This document shows positions 1 through 6,277 of a DNA stretch of 17,552 nucleotides, piece by piece. Where the stretch lies: NCBI GenBank assembly GCA_963739435.1, contig CAVUAN010000010.1, forward strand, positions 1-17,552, in the 5' to 3' direction. The position numbers and the translations under genes were made by a program. Below the pieces are notes generated by a model. It saw only the letters and a program-made list of their open reading frames with translations. It made no database searches and was not told where the DNA came from. The stretch comes from CAVUAN01 sp963739435. Its GTDB lineage: Bacteria > Acidobacteriota > Thermoanaerobaculia > UBA5066 > Gp7-AA6. Every line of letters starts with the position of its first letter. The first letter of the stretch is position 1.

Positions 1-80
1 TCCGGACGCGGGGTCGCAAAAAGGTCATGGTCTGGTGATTCGGGTTATCAACGGTCGCCGTCAGTCCTTGCGGGAGCTTA

Positions 81-103
81 GGATCAGTCTTGCAAGATGG
101 CAA
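81..103 (+). repeat. REP-like dispersed repeat, TCTTGCAAGA subfamily, copy 1
   Basis: This 23-base stretch is identical to positions 6278-6300. It contains the perfect 10-base palindrome TCTTGCAAGA. A shorter 13-base match, with the same TCAGTCTTGCAAG core, lies at 3058-3070. The copy overlaps the start codon of the downstream PD40 gene (ATG at 97). The remaining left edge, 1-80, shows no gene I can support; a short open frame runs off the window's left end and stops at TAG 79-81. Confidence 0.7.
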
Positions 104-1029
104 TATCCGCCGTGTTCGGCCTGCTCGGCGCGCTCCTGCCGGCCTTCGCTTCGGCGCCGCCGTCGACGACTCCCGGCCCGCCCGGGCCGTACGAAAACGC
201 CTGGCCGCAGTGGTCGCCGGACGGGAGACGCATCGTCTTCGCCTCGACGCGCGACAACGGCGACTGGGAGATCTACGTCATGAACGCGGACGGAAAGAAC
301 CCGAAGCGTCTGACAGCGAGCCCCGGCCGCGACGCCCATCCCATGTGGATGCCGGACGGCAAACACATCGTCTTCCAGTCCCCGCGCGGCTCGGCCGACC
401 CGCTCGAGGTGGACCTGTACGTCATGGAAGCGGACGGCCGCAACCCGCGCCGCATCGTTGCGGCGCCGGGCTTCGATGGCGTGCCGATCCCCTCCCCCGA
501 CGGCCGCACGATCGTGTTCCAGCGCGGGACGAAGGTCGCCGGGAGCGAGAACCTCCACTGGGAGCTCTACCTCGTCGACGCCGACGGCCGCAACGAGCGC
601 AAGCTGACGGCGAACGCCTGGAGCAGCCAGGTCCCGACCTGGAGCCCGGACGGCAAGCGGTTCGCTTTCTTCGCCGATCCCGCAGGCCGCGACCAGCTCT
701 TCGTCATGGATCCCGCGACGAAGATAGTGACGCCTCTGACGACGAGCAGCGGCTCGGACATGACGCCGTCGTTCTCGCACGACGGCCGCTCGATCGCCTT
801 CGTCTCGACACGCGACGGGAGCCGCAGCCTCTACCGCCTCGACGTCGCGTCGGGCGCCGTCACCCGGCTGACGACCGGCATCGAGCTCTGGTCCCAGCCG
901 AGTTGGTCCCCGGACGACAAGAGGCTGCTCTTTTCCGGCAAGGCGCCCGACCTCGACCAGATCTACATCGTCAACGCCGACGGCACGGGCCTCCGGCGCG
1001 TGACCACGGGGACCGAAGGGACCCGGTGA
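97..1029 (+). CDS. TolB-like PD40 (WD40-like) beta-propeller protein
   Basis: The 310-residue product has a hydrophobic N-terminus (about residues 3-20, ending AFASA) that looks like a signal peptide without the usual basic start. A proline-rich linker follows. Then come about six PD40 repeats from residue 36 to the end, each with a W/PSPDG-type turn and a following IVF/IAF strand (for example WSPDGRRIVF, MPDGKHIVF, PSPDGRTIVF, WSPDGKRFAF, FSHDGRSIAF, WSPDDKRLLF), alternating with LYVMxADG-type strands. The family forms periplasmic beta-propellers related to the C-terminal part of TolB. The partner is unknown, and without TolB's N-terminal domain it should not be called tolB. The ATG lies inside a dispersed repeat, has no Shine-Dalgarno sequence, and has an in-frame stop just upstream (TAG 79-81). 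The original 5' end may therefore have been replaced. The gene is convergent with the toxin gene, 22 bases away. Confidence 0.85.
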   Translation: MAISAVFGLLGALLPAFASAPPSTTPGPPGPYENAWPQWSPDGRRIVFASTRDNGDWEIYVMNADGKNPKRLTASPGRDAHPMWMPDGKHIVFQSPRGSADPLEVDLYVMEADGRNPRRIVAAPGFDGVPIPSPDGRTIVFQRGTKVAGSENLHWELYLVDADGRNERKLTANAWSSQVPTWSPDGKRFAFFADPAGRDQLFVMDPATKIVTPLTTSSGSDMTPSFSHDGRSIAFVSTRDGSRSLYRLDVASGAVTRLTTGIELWSQPSWSPDDKRLLFSGKAPDLDQIYIVNADGTGLRRVTTGTEGTR

Positions 1030-1051
1030 CCGACCTGTTCACTGACCGACT

Positions 1052-1351
1052 TCACGGGTGGCTGGTAATCGCGATGATCGTGATCTGGGTTTTCTCAGGG
1101 CCGTAGTGCCAGAAGACTCGGTAGGCCGCAGGCGTTCCCTGTTCGGCATATGACTCGAACACCTTGGCACCTTGCCCGCTCGACAATGACTTGAATTCGT
1201 GGCTCTGGAGCCCCGGATGCCGTGGGTCCGCCTCCAGGCGCGCGAGCGTCTTTCGAATAGCCTTGAGACGTTTCGCCAGGCCTCGATCGCGCTGAAGTTC
1301 TTCGAGCTGCGCTGCGGCGATCGCCGAGAAGAGCAGCGAGAATGAAGCCAC
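1052..1351 (-). CDS. RelE/ParE-family toxin of a type II toxin-antitoxin pair
   Basis: The 99-residue product matches the RelE-superfamily pattern. It has an N-terminal strand (FSLLFSAIAA), a helical pair rich in K, R and L (residues about 14-40), then LEADPRHPGLQSHEFKSL, a KVFESYAE strand and a C-terminal AYRVFWHYGPEKTQI...AITSHP. These closely resemble small RelE-like toxins that act on translating ribosomes or mRNA. That activity is family knowledge and is not shown here. It starts with GTG (1349-1351), 12 bases after the antitoxin stop codon, so the two genes form one transcription unit with the antitoxin first. No strong ribosome-binding site precedes the GTG, which suggests translational coupling to the antitoxin. 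Length is normal for the family and the frame is intact. Confidence 0.85.
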   Translation of the reverse strand: MASFSLLFSAIAAAQLEELQRDRGLAKRLKAIRKTLARLEADPRHPGLQSHEFKSLSSGQGAKVFESYAEQGTPAAYRVFWHYGPEKTQITIIAITSHP

Positions 1352-1363
1352 GTCGGCTGCGGA

Positions 1364-1639
1364 CTATTTTCCGTACTTTGTGAAGGAGCCCTTGCGAGCG
1401 ACCCGGCCGGCCTTCGAATCTGCGAGGCCGCGGCGCACGCTCTCCAGAGCCTTCGGGTTCTCGTAAAGCCAGCGCTCGTCGGCCGGGATCTCGACGAATG
1501 GCTCGAGCACAATCTTCCCGTCCGCCTGGCGGCGAGCCCGATAGCTGCTGACCCCTTCGGCAAGCTTGCCGAGCGAGATCCGCCCCTTTGCGTCCGGCCG
1601 AAGCCGATAGAGACCCTTCGCGTTCGATTTCTCGCTCAT
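1364..1639 (-). CDS. AbrB/SpoVT-like antitoxin
   Basis: The 91-residue product has an N-terminal domain with YRLRPDAKGRISLGKLAEGVS, a pattern of swapped-hairpin (AbrB/SpoVT-like) DNA-binding antitoxins. A short strand (KIVLEPFVEI) and a charged C-terminal helix (ENPKALESVRRGLADSKAG) follow, which would bind and neutralise the toxin encoded next. The ATG at 1637-1639 is chosen because the domain begins there; a longer reading frame extends upstream through the operator and is unlikely to be used. There is no Shine-Dalgarno sequence. A candidate promoter puts the transcription start almost exactly on this ATG, so the mRNA may be leaderless. The protein probably represses its own operon through the GTGGGA sites upstream. 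Confidence 0.82.
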   Translation of the reverse strand: MSEKSNAKGLYRLRPDAKGRISLGKLAEGVSSYRARRQADGKIVLEPFVEIPADERWLYENPKALESVRRGLADSKAGRVARKGSFTKYGK

Positions 1640-1640
1640 G

Positions 1641-1688
1641 CCCACATGGTAGGCCCTGGTGGGAATAGAGTCAAGTGGGATATCCCAC
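1641..1688. promoter_or_regulatory. Candidate operator: GTGGGA palindrome plus extra half sites
   Basis: A perfect 14-base palindrome, GTGGGATATCCCAC, lies at 1675-1688, next to the -35 box. A further GTGGGA half site sits at 1659-1664, 16 bases from the first, and an inverted half site, CCCAC, at 1641-1645. The half sites flank and overlap the promoter, as expected for autorepression by the antitoxin. The binding itself is inferred. Confidence 0.6.
1646..1674 (-). promoter_or_regulatory. Candidate promoter of the toxin-antitoxin operon
   Basis: On the minus strand TTGACT (1669-1674) and TACCAT (1646-1651) are separated by 17 bases, matching the sigma-70 -35 box in 5 of 6 positions and the -10 box in 4 of 6. 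The -10 box ends 6 bases before the antitoxin ATG, so the predicted transcription start falls on the start codon. Confidence 0.5.
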
Positions 1689-1724
1689 CCAAGCTGCGAA
1701 TCGCTTACACGACCCCAGGCGGCT

Positions 1725-1960
1725 TCAGTTGATCCGTCCCTCCTCCCCACTTGTGTGGCTGCACGCGTTGCAGTGCCGGGAAGGTGAGTCGTCATCAATC
1801 ACGCAGCCGCCCAGGACCACGCGCCCGCTGCTCGTCTCCTCATCGAGCTCCGGACTGGGCTCATAGAATCCATATGCAATCACCGCCACACCTGCGACCC
1901 GCACCGGGGGCAACTCCCGACGCGGCCCAGATTCCAGGGCTTCTTCGTGCGCTCGACCAT
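1725..1960 (-). pseudogene. Small zinc-ribbon protein gene with a single frameshift
   Basis: A good ribosome-binding site (GGAGG, 1966-1970) lies 5 bases before ATG 1958-1960. The first frame encodes MVERTKKPWNLGRVGSCPRCGSQ and then hits a stop near 1880. The adjacent frame continues with VAVIAYG, a variable acidic segment, GRVVLGGCVIDDDSP and HCNAC, ending at 1725. Together these give a CPRCG...HCNAC zinc ribbon of about 78 residues, an architecture of small uncharacterised bacterial proteins. One missing base near 1891-1896 explains the break: CAG-GNT-GTG would restore the frame. It may be a real lesion or a sequencing error. Function unknown. The stretch 1961-2157 upstream shows no other gene. 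Confidence 0.6.
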
Positions 1961-2157
1961 CTTGGCCTCCTGCGTAGAGCCTGAGGCGTCAGGTGGAACA
2001 AGTGATGACCGAGCGACGTACATCCCGATCTGTTTTCGTGACGCCCTCGCCAAAGGACCGAGAGGCGAGGGTGGCGTAGGATTCGCTGATTGCACATGAC
2101 AAATCCGATCGAGTCACCCGGCCCGGCGAGGGAATCGGCTCGCCTTCTTCCCGACGA

Positions 2158-2988
2158 ATGAGTCCTGCATCCCGGAGGCTGATCGTGTGCCTCGCCCTGA
2201 CTGCGGCTGCGTGCCGGAAGACCCCGCAGGATGCGCGAGAGGAGCTCGCGAGGCGAAACGTCCCTTTCACGGCGGAGGAGTTCGTGCTGCGATGCGGGCG
2301 AGGGCCCACGGACGTCGTCGCCCTGTTCTTGACGGCGGGGGCGGATCCCAATGCCGAGGTCACGGAGGGTCGGTACCGGTTCACGCCGCTCATGGCTGCC
2401 GCACAGGGGGGCCGGCTGGACATTGCCAGGCAGCTCGTGGAGGCCGGAGCCCGGCCCGACCAGCGAACGGACGACGGTGGGTCAGCGCTCGACGTCGCCG
2501 CGGCGGATTGCACGGCGCCGGATATGGTCCGGCTTCTCCTCGAGAAGGGAGCGCGCCCGACCGAGCTCTGCCTCTTCATCGCCGTGAAGCACGAGCGCTT
2601 TCAGCAGTCCCAGTGCGGACTCTCAGGGCTCGAGGCGCTGATCGGGGCGGGAGCGCCCGTCGACGGGCGCCGCAAGACGGATCGGATGACTCCTTTGATG
2701 GTTGCGGCGGACTCGAACGATCTCCAGGCCGCACGGGTGCTCTTGAAGCACGGTGCGGATCCGAATCTCCGTGGCGGCCCTTACGATTTCTCGCCGCTGC
2801 GGATTGCCGTCATGCGAGCGATGAACAAAGGACGTCCGGACCAGCTCGAGCTCGTGAACGCGCTCATCGCAGCCGGTGCAGATGTAAACCAGACCAACGA
2901 GCATGGCTCCATTCTGGCCGGCTTGGGTCCCAACCCGGCCTTAAAGCCCATCCGTGACGCATTGGAAAGGGCTGGCGCTCATCGTTGA
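2158..2988 (+). CDS. Ankyrin-repeat protein with lipoprotein-like signal
   Basis: The 276-residue product begins with a basic, then hydrophobic segment ending LTAAAC, which makes Cys19 a plausible lipidation site, though the box is not ideal (Ala at -3). The rest is helical. Ankyrin repeats are clear at about residues 50-66 (DVVALFLTAGADPNAE), 75-102 (FTPLMAAAQGG...LVEAGARPDQ), 108-133 (SALDVAAADC...LLLEKGARP), 177-204 (MTPLMVAADSND...LLKHGADPN) and 211-246 (FSPLRIAVMRA...LIAAGADVNQ). Ankyrin repeats bind proteins; the partner cannot be read from the sequence. ATG 2158-2160 has no convincing Shine-Dalgarno sequence nearby. Its stop codon overlaps the TTG of a 42-codon ORF. It is likely an envelope-anchored, periplasm-facing protein. 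Confidence 0.82.
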   Translation: MSPASRRLIVCLALTAAACRKTPQDAREELARRNVPFTAEEFVLRCGRGPTDVVALFLTAGADPNAEVTEGRYRFTPLMAAAQGGRLDIARQLVEAGARPDQRTDDGGSALDVAAADCTAPDMVRLLLEKGARPTELCLFIAVKHERFQQSQCGLSGLEALIGAGAPVDGRRKTDRMTPLMVAADSNDLQAARVLLKHGADPNLRGGPYDFSPLRIAVMRAMNKGRPDQLELVNALIAAGADVNQTNEHGSILAGLGPNPALKPIRDALERAGAHR

Positions 2989-3113
2989 GCAGGCATCAGC
3001 TCACCCACCGCGTTGGCGCGTTCATCGTCGCGTTTGCCGTCGTGGCAGTGCCTGGGGTCAGTCTTGCAAGCGGGCCACGGCCGCTGCAGGCAGACCTCGA
3101 GCTATTCCTGTGA
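2985..3113 (+). CDS. Tiny signal-peptide-like ORF overlapping the ankyrin gene stop
   Basis: A 42-codon frame starts at TTG 2985-2987, overlapping the ankyrin stop as TTGA, which is typical of translational coupling. It encodes a basic start (SRHQLTHR), a strongly hydrophobic segment (VGAFIVAFAVVAVPG) and a cleavage-like VSLASG, then only about 12 more residues. It resembles the N-terminus of an exported protein that has lost its body. The hydrophobic end is encoded by a repeat-like sequence (3053-3070), so the gene may have been cut by a repeat. It could also be a chance frame; no homolog is recognised. Confidence 0.35.
   Translation: MSRHQLTHRVGAFIVAFAVVAVPGVSLASGPRPLQADLELFL
3053..3070 (+). 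repeat. Partial REP-like repeat (TGGGGTCAGTCTTGCAAG)
   Basis: The 18 bases combine the TGGGGTCAG head of one repeat subfamily with the TCTTGCAAG palindrome of the other. Thirteen bases (TCAGTCTTGCAAG) match the copies at 81-103 and 6278-6300. Because it also reads in frame as part of a signal-peptide-like segment, chance similarity is possible. Confidence 0.5.
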
Positions 3114-3119
3114 ACCTGC

Positions 3120-4040
3120 TTAACGAAAGGACGCGGCCGTAGCTCGAATACCGTCGGCGTAGGGAGTGCCGGCGAAGCCGAACTCTCTGGCGAATTTGCT
3201 GGAGTCAAAGAGGTAGGCCGACTCGCTCTGGTAGAGCATTTCGTAGGACTCCCGGACCAACGGATTGAACCAGCCTGCGACTCGGAGCATGGGCCTGCTC
3301 AAAACGCGATACTTCGGAGCAACGCCGAATTCCTTCGCGGCCAGCGTGACGAACTCTTTTCCCGTGAGCGGATTGGGCGTCGTGGGGACATGCCAGGTCT
3401 GATTCCATGCGGTTGCCCGTTCGGCAAGCTGTACCAGGCTCAGCGCAGCGTCCGGCGTGTACGTCAAGGAGTGCGGAACAGAATCATTCACGAGCCATGA
3501 GGCCTTCTTGTTCCGAGAGAAGGGCTGGAAGACGAGAACATCAGGCACGCCATTGAGCGTGTCGGGACCGTAGAAGTCGGCAGCGCGCGCAATCATGCCG
3601 GTGAGAGCGCCGGATTTCCATTCATCGATGAGCGTGGTGGCGATCTTTGCGCGCACGTCGCCTTTCTTGCTACAGGGATTGAAAGGCGTCTCCTCGGTCA
3701 TGGAACCGTTGACCTTCCCGTACATGTACACGTTGTCAAAGAAAACGAGCTTTGCGCCGGCGCGCTTGCAGGCTTCAATCGTGTTCCTCATGACCCGCGG
3801 CCACGCCTCTTGCCAGATCTTGTGGTCGTACTTGAGGCCGACGACCAGGTAGACGACGGTGGAACCGGCAGCGGCGCGGATGGCCTGGTCCTGATCCGTG
3901 AGATCGGCGGCCAGTGCTTCCGTCGCGCCCGGCGTCGCCTTCGGGTTGCGCCCAACGAGCCGGAACGGCTGCTTCCTTGCGACGAGGAGCTTGACGAGCT
4001 CGTTCCCGATAGCGCCGCCCGCTCCGAGGATCGTGATCAC
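3120..4040 (-). CDS. NAD(P)-dependent epimerase/dehydratase-like protein (extended SDR)
   Basis: The 306-residue product has an N-terminal Rossmann fold: ITILGAGGAIGNELV carries the GxxGxxG nucleotide loop at residues 6-12, and Asp46 (AADLTD) fits the adenine-contacting position. The catalytic YxxxK is Tyr105 and Lys109 in NVYMYGKV. A substrate domain follows, with MIARAADFYGPDT and a C-terminal half (TWHVPTTPNPLTGKEFVTLAAKEFG read in parts) typical of NmrA/epimerase-like extended short-chain dehydrogenases. Substrate cannot be assigned. The start is GTG 4038-4040, the only usable start in front of the Rossmann strand; an in-frame stop lies 33 bases upstream. No clear ribosome-binding site. 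It lies just downstream of the two KGG peptide genes on the same strand (42 bases), so read-through from their promoter is possible. Confidence 0.88.
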   Translation of the reverse strand: MITILGAGGAIGNELVKLLVARKQPFRLVGRNPKATPGATEALAADLTDQDQAIRAAAGSTVVYLVVGLKYDHKIWQEAWPRVMRNTIEACKRAGAKLVFFDNVYMYGKVNGSMTEETPFNPCSKKGDVRAKIATTLIDEWKSGALTGMIARAADFYGPDTLNGVPDVLVFQPFSRNKKASWLVNDSVPHSLTYTPDAALSLVQLAERATAWNQTWHVPTTPNPLTGKEFVTLAAKEFGVAPKYRVLSRPMLRVAGWFNPLVRESYEMLYQSESAYLFDSSKFAREFGFAGTPYADGIRATAASFR

Positions 4041-4082
4041 CGAGCTGTTCGCGATCGGTGGTCCTTCAGGCGATCACGGGCG

Positions 4083-4238
4083 CTACCGGGTATACTCGAC
4101 ATGCACCTTTCCATAGCTGAGGCTGACGTTTTCTGAAACCCCTCCCTTGACCCCCTTAGCGGCCCTGGCGTTGAGCTTCTTCGCAGGAAGGTCTTTCATC
4201 CTGGCCGTCTTCGACTTCGCTGCCTTCTTCTTTTTCAT
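4083..4238 (-). CDS. KGG (double-glycine) leader small peptide, copy A
   Basis: A 51-codon gene with a perfect ribosome-binding site (AGGAGG, 7 bases before the ATG). The product begins MKKKKAAKSKTAR, has a middle DLPAKKLNARAAKGVKGG, and ends VSENVSLSYGKVHVEYTR. Residues 1-34 are 28/34 identical to copy B, while the part after GG differs and is longer. A basic or amphipathic leader ending in KGG followed by a short variable tail is the layout of double-glycine peptides cut and exported by C39-peptidase ABC transporters. That is family knowledge; no such transporter is in this window. The tail shares VSLxYGKVxVxY with copy B and resembles a beta-strand of Hcp-type tube proteins. Function unknown. 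Confidence 0.72.
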   Translation of the reverse strand: MKKKKAAKSKTARMKDLPAKKLNARAAKGVKGGVSENVSLSYGKVHVEYTR

Positions 4239-4428
4239 GACGCGTCCTCCTGATTAGAGCGTAGCTCCCAAGTTCAGTACTTGAACTCGATTTTTCCAAA
4301 GGGGAGGCTAACCCCTCCCTTCACACCCTTAGCGGTCTTGGCGTTGAGGGTCTTCCCGGGAAGGTTCTTCACCCTGGCTGTCTTCGACTTCGCTGCCTTC
4401 TTCTTTTTCATGACGCGTCCTCCTGATT
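4207..4428. repeat. 49-base direct repeat shared by the two KGG peptide genes
   Basis: Positions 4207-4255 and 4380-4428 are identical over 49 bases, 173 bases apart. The block contains the ribosome-binding site, the ATG and about the first 10 codons of each peptide gene. The lower similarity beyond it, towards the 3' ends, shows that the tails have diverged faster than the leaders. Confidence 0.85.
4274..4411 (-). CDS. KGG (double-glycine) leader small peptide, copy B
   Basis: A 45-codon gene with the same perfect ribosome-binding site as copy A (AGGAGG at 4419-4424, 7 bases before ATG 4409-4411). The product is MKKKKAAKSKTARVKNLPG, then KTLNAKTAKGVKGG, then the short tail VSLPFGKIEFKY. It is the promoter-proximal member: a sigma-54-like promoter ends about 26 bases upstream of the start. 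Copy A follows 35 bases after its stop. The copies share a 49-base identical block covering the ribosome-binding site and first codons, so they arose by tandem duplication with an offset of 173 bases, after which the tails diverged. It may be a secreted peptide, a RiPP-like precursor or a small structural peptide. Confidence 0.72.
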   Translation of the reverse strand: MKKKKAAKSKTARVKNLPGKTLNAKTAKGVKGGVSLPFGKIEFKY

Positions 4429-4436
4429 TACAGCGT

Positions 4437-4452
4437 AGCAGGACATGTGCCA
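4437..4452 (-). promoter_or_regulatory. Sigma-54-like (-24/-12) promoter for the KGG peptide genes
   Basis: On the minus strand the sequence is TGGCACATGTCCTGCT. It matches TGGCAC-N5-TTGCW with one mismatch (C for T) and the correct GG-to-GC spacing. The predicted start near 4427 gives a leader of about 16 bases that just contains the AGGAGG site of copy B. No enhancer-binding regulator is visible in the window. Confidence 0.45.
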
Positions 4453-4665
4453 CCAGGGCGAAGGTGCCCGAACTCTTTGACCTCGGAGACTTTACCGAAG
4501 TGCGCATTCCCCTGCGCGCGCTCCAATAGCTTCGAAACGCAACCGGGCAGTATCGAACTGAGGCCAACAGTCCCGTATCAGAGGCTCCGGGCAGTCTCCC
4601 GTCCTGGCCCGTTCGCGGCGGCCTTCTCGGCGCCGCCCCGATATACGCTCGGCGCCGAGGAGTCC

Positions 4666-6075
4666 ATGAGAAAAGCCCTGGCGAGCGCTCTGGCTTGGGT
4701 CCTTCTCTCGGCCGGTCTGGCCGGCGCGGCCGACTTGCTGAAGATCCCGAAGCCGACGGACAAGCTCGACGCGCCACCGCCGCCTCCGACGCTCGATGCC
4801 TCGGTGATGAGCCTGCTCGTGAGCGTTCCCCTCGAGCTGCTTGAACAGGCGATCGACGCGGCCATGCCGGCCGAAGAGGGCGAGGAGAAGCGCTGGCTCG
4901 ATGGAAGCCAGCTCGTCGGCAAGCCGGGTTTCCAGTACCAGTTTCGCATCTGGCGCGGCAAGCCGCAGATCAAAGCCATCCGCGATCATCTCGAAGTCTC
5001 CTTCCCGGACATGAAGTACCGCTTCCGCGGCCGCTTGGCGGCGGACAGCGGACCGTTCGGTGGCGGCTGCGGCTACGACGATCCACCCAAGGGTTTGGCG
5101 CCCCAGGGAGTCGTGCAGCTCTCGTGGTCGACCGACGGCATAGTGCGAACCTCGACCGAGTTCGATCCGGCCGCGTTTCCGGAGATCTGCAAGCTCTCGC
5201 CGGTCGATGTCGACGCGACGCCCGTCATCCGCAAGCTGGTCGCCGAGCGGCTGCCCGCGACCGGGAGCAGCCTCGACGCCGCGCTTCGCGCGCGGAGCCT
5301 TTCGAAACAGCGGCTGCTGCGACTCTGGAAGCAGCTCGCTACGCCCTCCGAGGTGGAGCCCAGCCTCTGGCTGACCATGCGCCCGACCAAAGTCACGGCC
5401 GCCCCCTTCACCGCCGAGACCGAGAAATCCATCCGAACCGCCCTGTCCGTCATCATCCGTCCGACGGCTGTGATCGGGCCGCGGCCCAAGGTCGCCGCGG
5501 GGACTCTGCCCCCCGTCCGAGTGGCTCCGGTCCAGCCGGCAGGTCTCCACGTGGCCCTTCCGATCCGCGTCACCTATGCCGAGCTCAATCGGCGTCTCAG
5601 CAAGCAGCTCGCCGGCTCGGCCTTAGACGCGGGGCCCCTCGGCAAGGTCAAGATCCTCTCGACCTATCTCTACGGCAGCGGCGACAAGGTCATTCTCCAG
5701 CTCGACGTCGAGGGCGGAGTCAATGGCCGCATCTATTCGGTCGGCAAGCCCGTCTTCGATCCCGCGACGGCGGTGCTCGCGATGGAGGGATTCGACCTGA
5801 CGGTCGACACCAAGAACATCCTGGCGCGGACGGCCAACGCGATGGCGCACGGCAATCTCGTGACGGCACTCGAGCCGTCGACGCGCTCGGATCTCAAGGG
5901 CCGGCTCGAAGAGCTGCGCCAGCGCCTCGAGCACCTGCTCAACCGGGAGGTCATCCCGGGTCTTCGGATCGAGGCCTCCGACGTGCGCTTCTCGGCCCGG
6001 GGCGTCTACCCCGTTCGGGGTGGCATCGAGATCCAGATCGTCGCGGACGCCGCGGCGAGGCTCGTCGCGCACTAG
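4666..6075 (+). CDS. DUF4403 family exported protein
   Basis: The 469-residue product starts with a classical signal peptide (MRKALASALAWVLLSAGLAGA, split as a basic start and hydrophobic core, residues 1-21). The mature part begins with a proline-rich stretch (PPPPP, about 35-39). The body has features I recognise from DUF4403: LSVIIRPTAVIGPRPKVA near residue 265, then PIRVTYAELNRRLSKQLAG, a YLYGSGDKVILQLDVEGGVNG strand pair (read in parts), and a C-terminal LLNREVIPGLRIEASDVRFSA region. These proteins have repeated lipid-binding-like beta-rich halves; the function is not established. ATG 4666-4668 is chosen because AGGAG lies just upstream and the signal peptide begins there; the longer frame upstream is non-coding. 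It is divergent from the KGG peptides; the 254-base gap holds their promoter. Confidence 0.85.
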   Translation: MRKALASALAWVLLSAGLAGAADLLKIPKPTDKLDAPPPPPTLDASVMSLLVSVPLELLEQAIDAAMPAEEGEEKRWLDGSQLVGKPGFQYQFRIWRGKPQIKAIRDHLEVSFPDMKYRFRGRLAADSGPFGGGCGYDDPPKGLAPQGVVQLSWSTDGIVRTSTEFDPAAFPEICKLSPVDVDATPVIRKLVAERLPATGSSLDAALRARSLSKQRLLRLWKQLATPSEVEPSLWLTMRPTKVTAAPFTAETEKSIRTALSVIIRPTAVIGPRPKVAAGTLPPVRVAPVQPAGLHVALPIRVTYAELNRRLSKQLAGSALDAGPLGKVKILSTYLYGSGDKVILQLDVEGGVNGRIYSVGKPVFDPATAVLAMEGFDLTVDTKNILARTANAMAHGNLVTALEPSTRSDLKGRLEELRQRLEHLLNREVIPGLRIEASDVRFSARGVYPVRGGIEIQIVADAAARLVAH

Positions 6076-6128
6076 GCCCGGCGCCAGCGGTGGGAGCGGA
6101 AGGCAGGCTGTTGGGAGCGAACGCCACG

Positions 6129-6192
6129 TGGGGTCAGGTCTATATTATATGATACTTTCGACCCTGGGGTCAGGTCTATATTATATGATACT
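6129..6192 (+). repeat. REP-like repeat, TGGGGTCAGGTCTATA subfamily, two direct copies
   Basis: Two identical 28-base copies (6129-6156 and 6165-6192) are separated by 8 bases. Each begins TGGGGTCAGGTCTATA and continues TTATATGATACT. An inverted copy with one mismatch in the first 26 bases lies at 6887-6912, and shorter relatives at 7746-7760, 12334-12351 and 12608-12627. Confidence 0.88.
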
Positions 6193-6277
6193 GCGGGATG
6201 GCTCGGACGTTCGACCCACTGCAACGGCGGGGTAGACTGCGCGGCTCCCCAGCGCTGTACCTTGAATAGGCCGCAGG

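Noticed and set aside
61..780. 239-codon minus-strand open frame opposite the PD40 gene
   Set aside because: It is arginine-rich and low-complexity, as expected of an antisense shadow of a GC-rich gene; the plus-strand frame has clear PD40 repeats.
97..1029. Naming the PD40 protein tolB
   Set aside because: It lacks the TolB N-terminal domain and no tol-pal genes are adjacent.
4083..4238. Calling the KGG peptides lantibiotics or a named bacteriocin
   Set aside because: The tails lack cysteine and no modification or transport enzyme is encoded nearby; only the leader layout is supported.
4492..5550. 352-codon minus-strand open frame opposite DUF4403
   Set aside because: Arginine/glycine-rich shadow with no recognisable motif; the plus strand has a signal peptide and family motifs.
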